A stretch of DNA of 64,000 nucleotides from Arenicella chitinivorans (lineage in GTDB: Bacteria > Pseudomonadota > Gammaproteobacteria > Arenicellales > Arenicellaceae): the NCBI RefSeq assembly GCF_014651515.1, contig NZ_BMXA01000006.1, positions 124,001 to 188,000 of the forward strand, given 5' to 3'. The first letter of the stretch is position 1. Every line of letters starts with the position of its first letter. The notes beneath the pieces are model-generated. The model had not been told where the DNA came from, searched no databases, and was given only the letters and a program-made list of their open reading frames with translations. The position numbers and the translations under genes are program-made. Shown in pieces: positions 62,696 to 64,000 of the stretch.

Positions 62696-64000
62696 CTAGG
62701 CCGAGCTCGGCAGCTCGTCACAGAATATGATGGTTTCATCAGTGCGCACTCTACCGCTACTGATTCGACGCTTGTCGTTGAGCGTCCAGGTGATGACGTA
62801 TTCGATTACGCCCTCCCCTGGCGGTATTGCGAAGACTCGGCGTTCACTGAACTGATCACGCGCCGGAATCAAGTTAATGGTTTCACTCACGGTGCGTCCA
62901 AAAAAGTCATGGGTGACGCGAACTGACACTAGACGCACATCAGCCGCTTGGAGCAAGTCTGGGCTGCTAATAAACTCAATTTCGCGATATTGATACGGCG
63001 GCGATAACGCCAATGCGGCGCTGTCGGAGGTCACCCAATCCTGACTGTGTTTTGCGCCACCGACGAAAGACCAATCGGCTTTGTATTGGTAGTTCAGCCA
63101 AGACTCGACATCCGCCTCGTGATCCCAGCCGTAATTGACCTTCATCGGCCGACCCGCTTCAAAGTTACTGCGCTTAATTACCACTTCATCGGTTGATTGT
63201 TCGCCAGAACCGTGCGTCTTACGAACTTTGAGCGTCACGTGGTTGATGTACTTGGCGAACTCCTGTTCATCACGCGCATCCAATGCAACTGAAATCTCAC
63301 GAATCCGAAACTCTGGGCCACCGACATGGACGGTGTTAAAGATGCTCGGATCATTGCCATACAAGGCAAACAGATTGCCAACGTTGCCCGCCATCGCCGT
63401 GGTAATTTTGCCTTCGCCGCGTTGCTTGAAGTTAAACGTGTACGTACCAGTCTGTGACAACTTTCGTCGCCGATAGCCGCCATTTAGTTTTACTTCCCAA
63501 GGCGCGGCGTAACTGCCACCGCTAGCGGCGGCAGCTTGAGTGACGGCGGACATGGTGTCGAGTAGGTCGTCGTCTTTGCCGGGTTCGGGCTGAATGATTT
63601 TGATTGGCTCGAACATCATTTCATGCAGTCGCGCGTAAGCGCGATCAATGATCGACTGCAACTGTGCCGGATCACCACGGTACTCGATATTAATGGCGCC
63701 GCTATCGTTTGCCGCTTGCCAAAAATTTCCGTAATCAAAACCAGCGCCAATCCCCATATATCCGACTTTAGCGCCAAGCGTGACATCGGCTTGATCTGAA
63801 AGCTTCTTCCAGTCCGCCGTGATTATGGCGTCCGCCGGATCACGTAGACCAGAGAACGTCATTTCGAAGACAAGTGACACATCCGGGGTTTGCATCTGAA
63901 ACGACCGCCATAAGATTTGTGCACCAGTTTTTGTCAGGTGGATCGACACGGCTGCTTTTAACCCTTCGATCAAGGGTGCACGCCCAACACCAACCACATG
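62696..64000 (-). CDS. secreted-family protein of an unrecognised family (paralogue 1, 5' end outside window)
   Basis: At least 433 residues; the frame is open to the window edge and the paralogue at 58489 has about 160 residues before the equivalent point, so the start is outside. Shared segments: RAPLIEGLKAAVSIHLTKTG, VFEMTFSGLRDP, LSQTGTYTFNF, GNVGNLFALYGNDPSIF, FRIREISVALDARDEQEF, YQYREIEFISSPDLL, IIFCDELPS. No catalytic motif seen. It is 35 bp before paralogue 2, same strand, and probably leads the visible operon. Confidence 0.75.
   Translation of the reverse strand, partial: HVVGVGRAPLIEGLKAAVSIHLTKTGAQILWRSFQMQTPDVSLVFEMTFSGLRDPADAIITADWKKLSDQADVTLGAKVGYMGIGAGFDYGNFWQAANDSGAINIEYRGDPAQLQSIIDRAYARLHEMMFEPIKIIQPEPGKDDDLLDTMSAVTQAAAASGGSYAAPWEVKLNGGYRRRKLSQTGTYTFNFKQRGEGKITTAMAGNVGNLFALYGNDPSIFNTVHVGGPEFRIREISVALDARDEQEFAKYINHVTLKVRKTHGSGEQSTDEVVIKRSNFEAGRPMKVNYGWDHEADVESWLNYQYKADWSFVGGAKHSQDWVTSDSAALALSPPYQYREIEFISSPDLLQAADVRLVSVRVTHDFFGRTVSETINLIPARDQFSERRVFAIPPGEGVIEYVITWTLNDKRRISSGRVRTDETIIFCDELPSSA

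Overview
The window reads as chromosome of a marine-type gammaproteobacterium. The evidence is several large TonB-dependent receptors, an S9 peptidase next to one of them, a Mrp-type cation/proton antiporter operon, tandem RND efflux pumps and a REP-associated (RAYT) transposase. The genus cannot be fixed from the sequence alone. No rRNA, tRNA or CRISPR array was seen.

Layout. 1-2.6 kb (+): 3' end of a GAPDH, the organoarsenical exporter ArsJ and a phytanoyl-CoA-dioxygenase-like protein. 2.7-8.1 kb (-): a small unknown protein, a PLP-dependent Orn/Lys/Arg decarboxylase, an outer-membrane barrel, an AraC regulator and a degenerate GGDEF membrane protein. 8.4-12.0 kb (+): a TonB receptor followed by a beta-propeller phytase lipoprotein, probably a phytate-use pair. 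12.8-20.3 kb (-): nine tightly overlapping genes of a Mrp-like antiporter with three ND2/4/5-like subunits. 20.7-26.8 kb: a renalase-like flavoprotein (+), then an S9 peptidase and a second TonB receptor (-).

27-48.4 kb looks like an accessory island, visibly richer in A+T than its flanks. It opens with gene debris: a renalase-like fragment, a DUF1566 gene with an in-frame stop, and the last 30 codons of an RND pump gene. Next come a RAYT transposase and about 2.3 kb of its duplicated fragments, a repeated unit of about 90 bp and pieces of an IS3 element. The centre is a 4031-residue SpvB/FG-GAP/Rhs protein (-) with two long helical insertions and a JAMM-like C-terminal domain, followed 16 bp later by a 97-codon candidate immunity gene. 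Divergent to it are a secreted tail-collar protein with five HxH motifs and small secreted or membrane proteins of unknown role. The island ends exactly at the 3' end of an RND gene whose diverged copy sits at 28.7 kb, so this RND 3' end brackets about 19.7 kb.

48.4-57.2 kb (-): two RND pumps in the order permease-adaptor-adaptor-permease, with no outer-membrane channel gene. 57.5-64 kb (-): three consecutive paralogous secreted proteins of no family I recognise (the first runs off the window), followed by a translationally coupled diheme cytochrome c. This cassette and the giant Rhs-type locus are the best candidates for undescribed systems.
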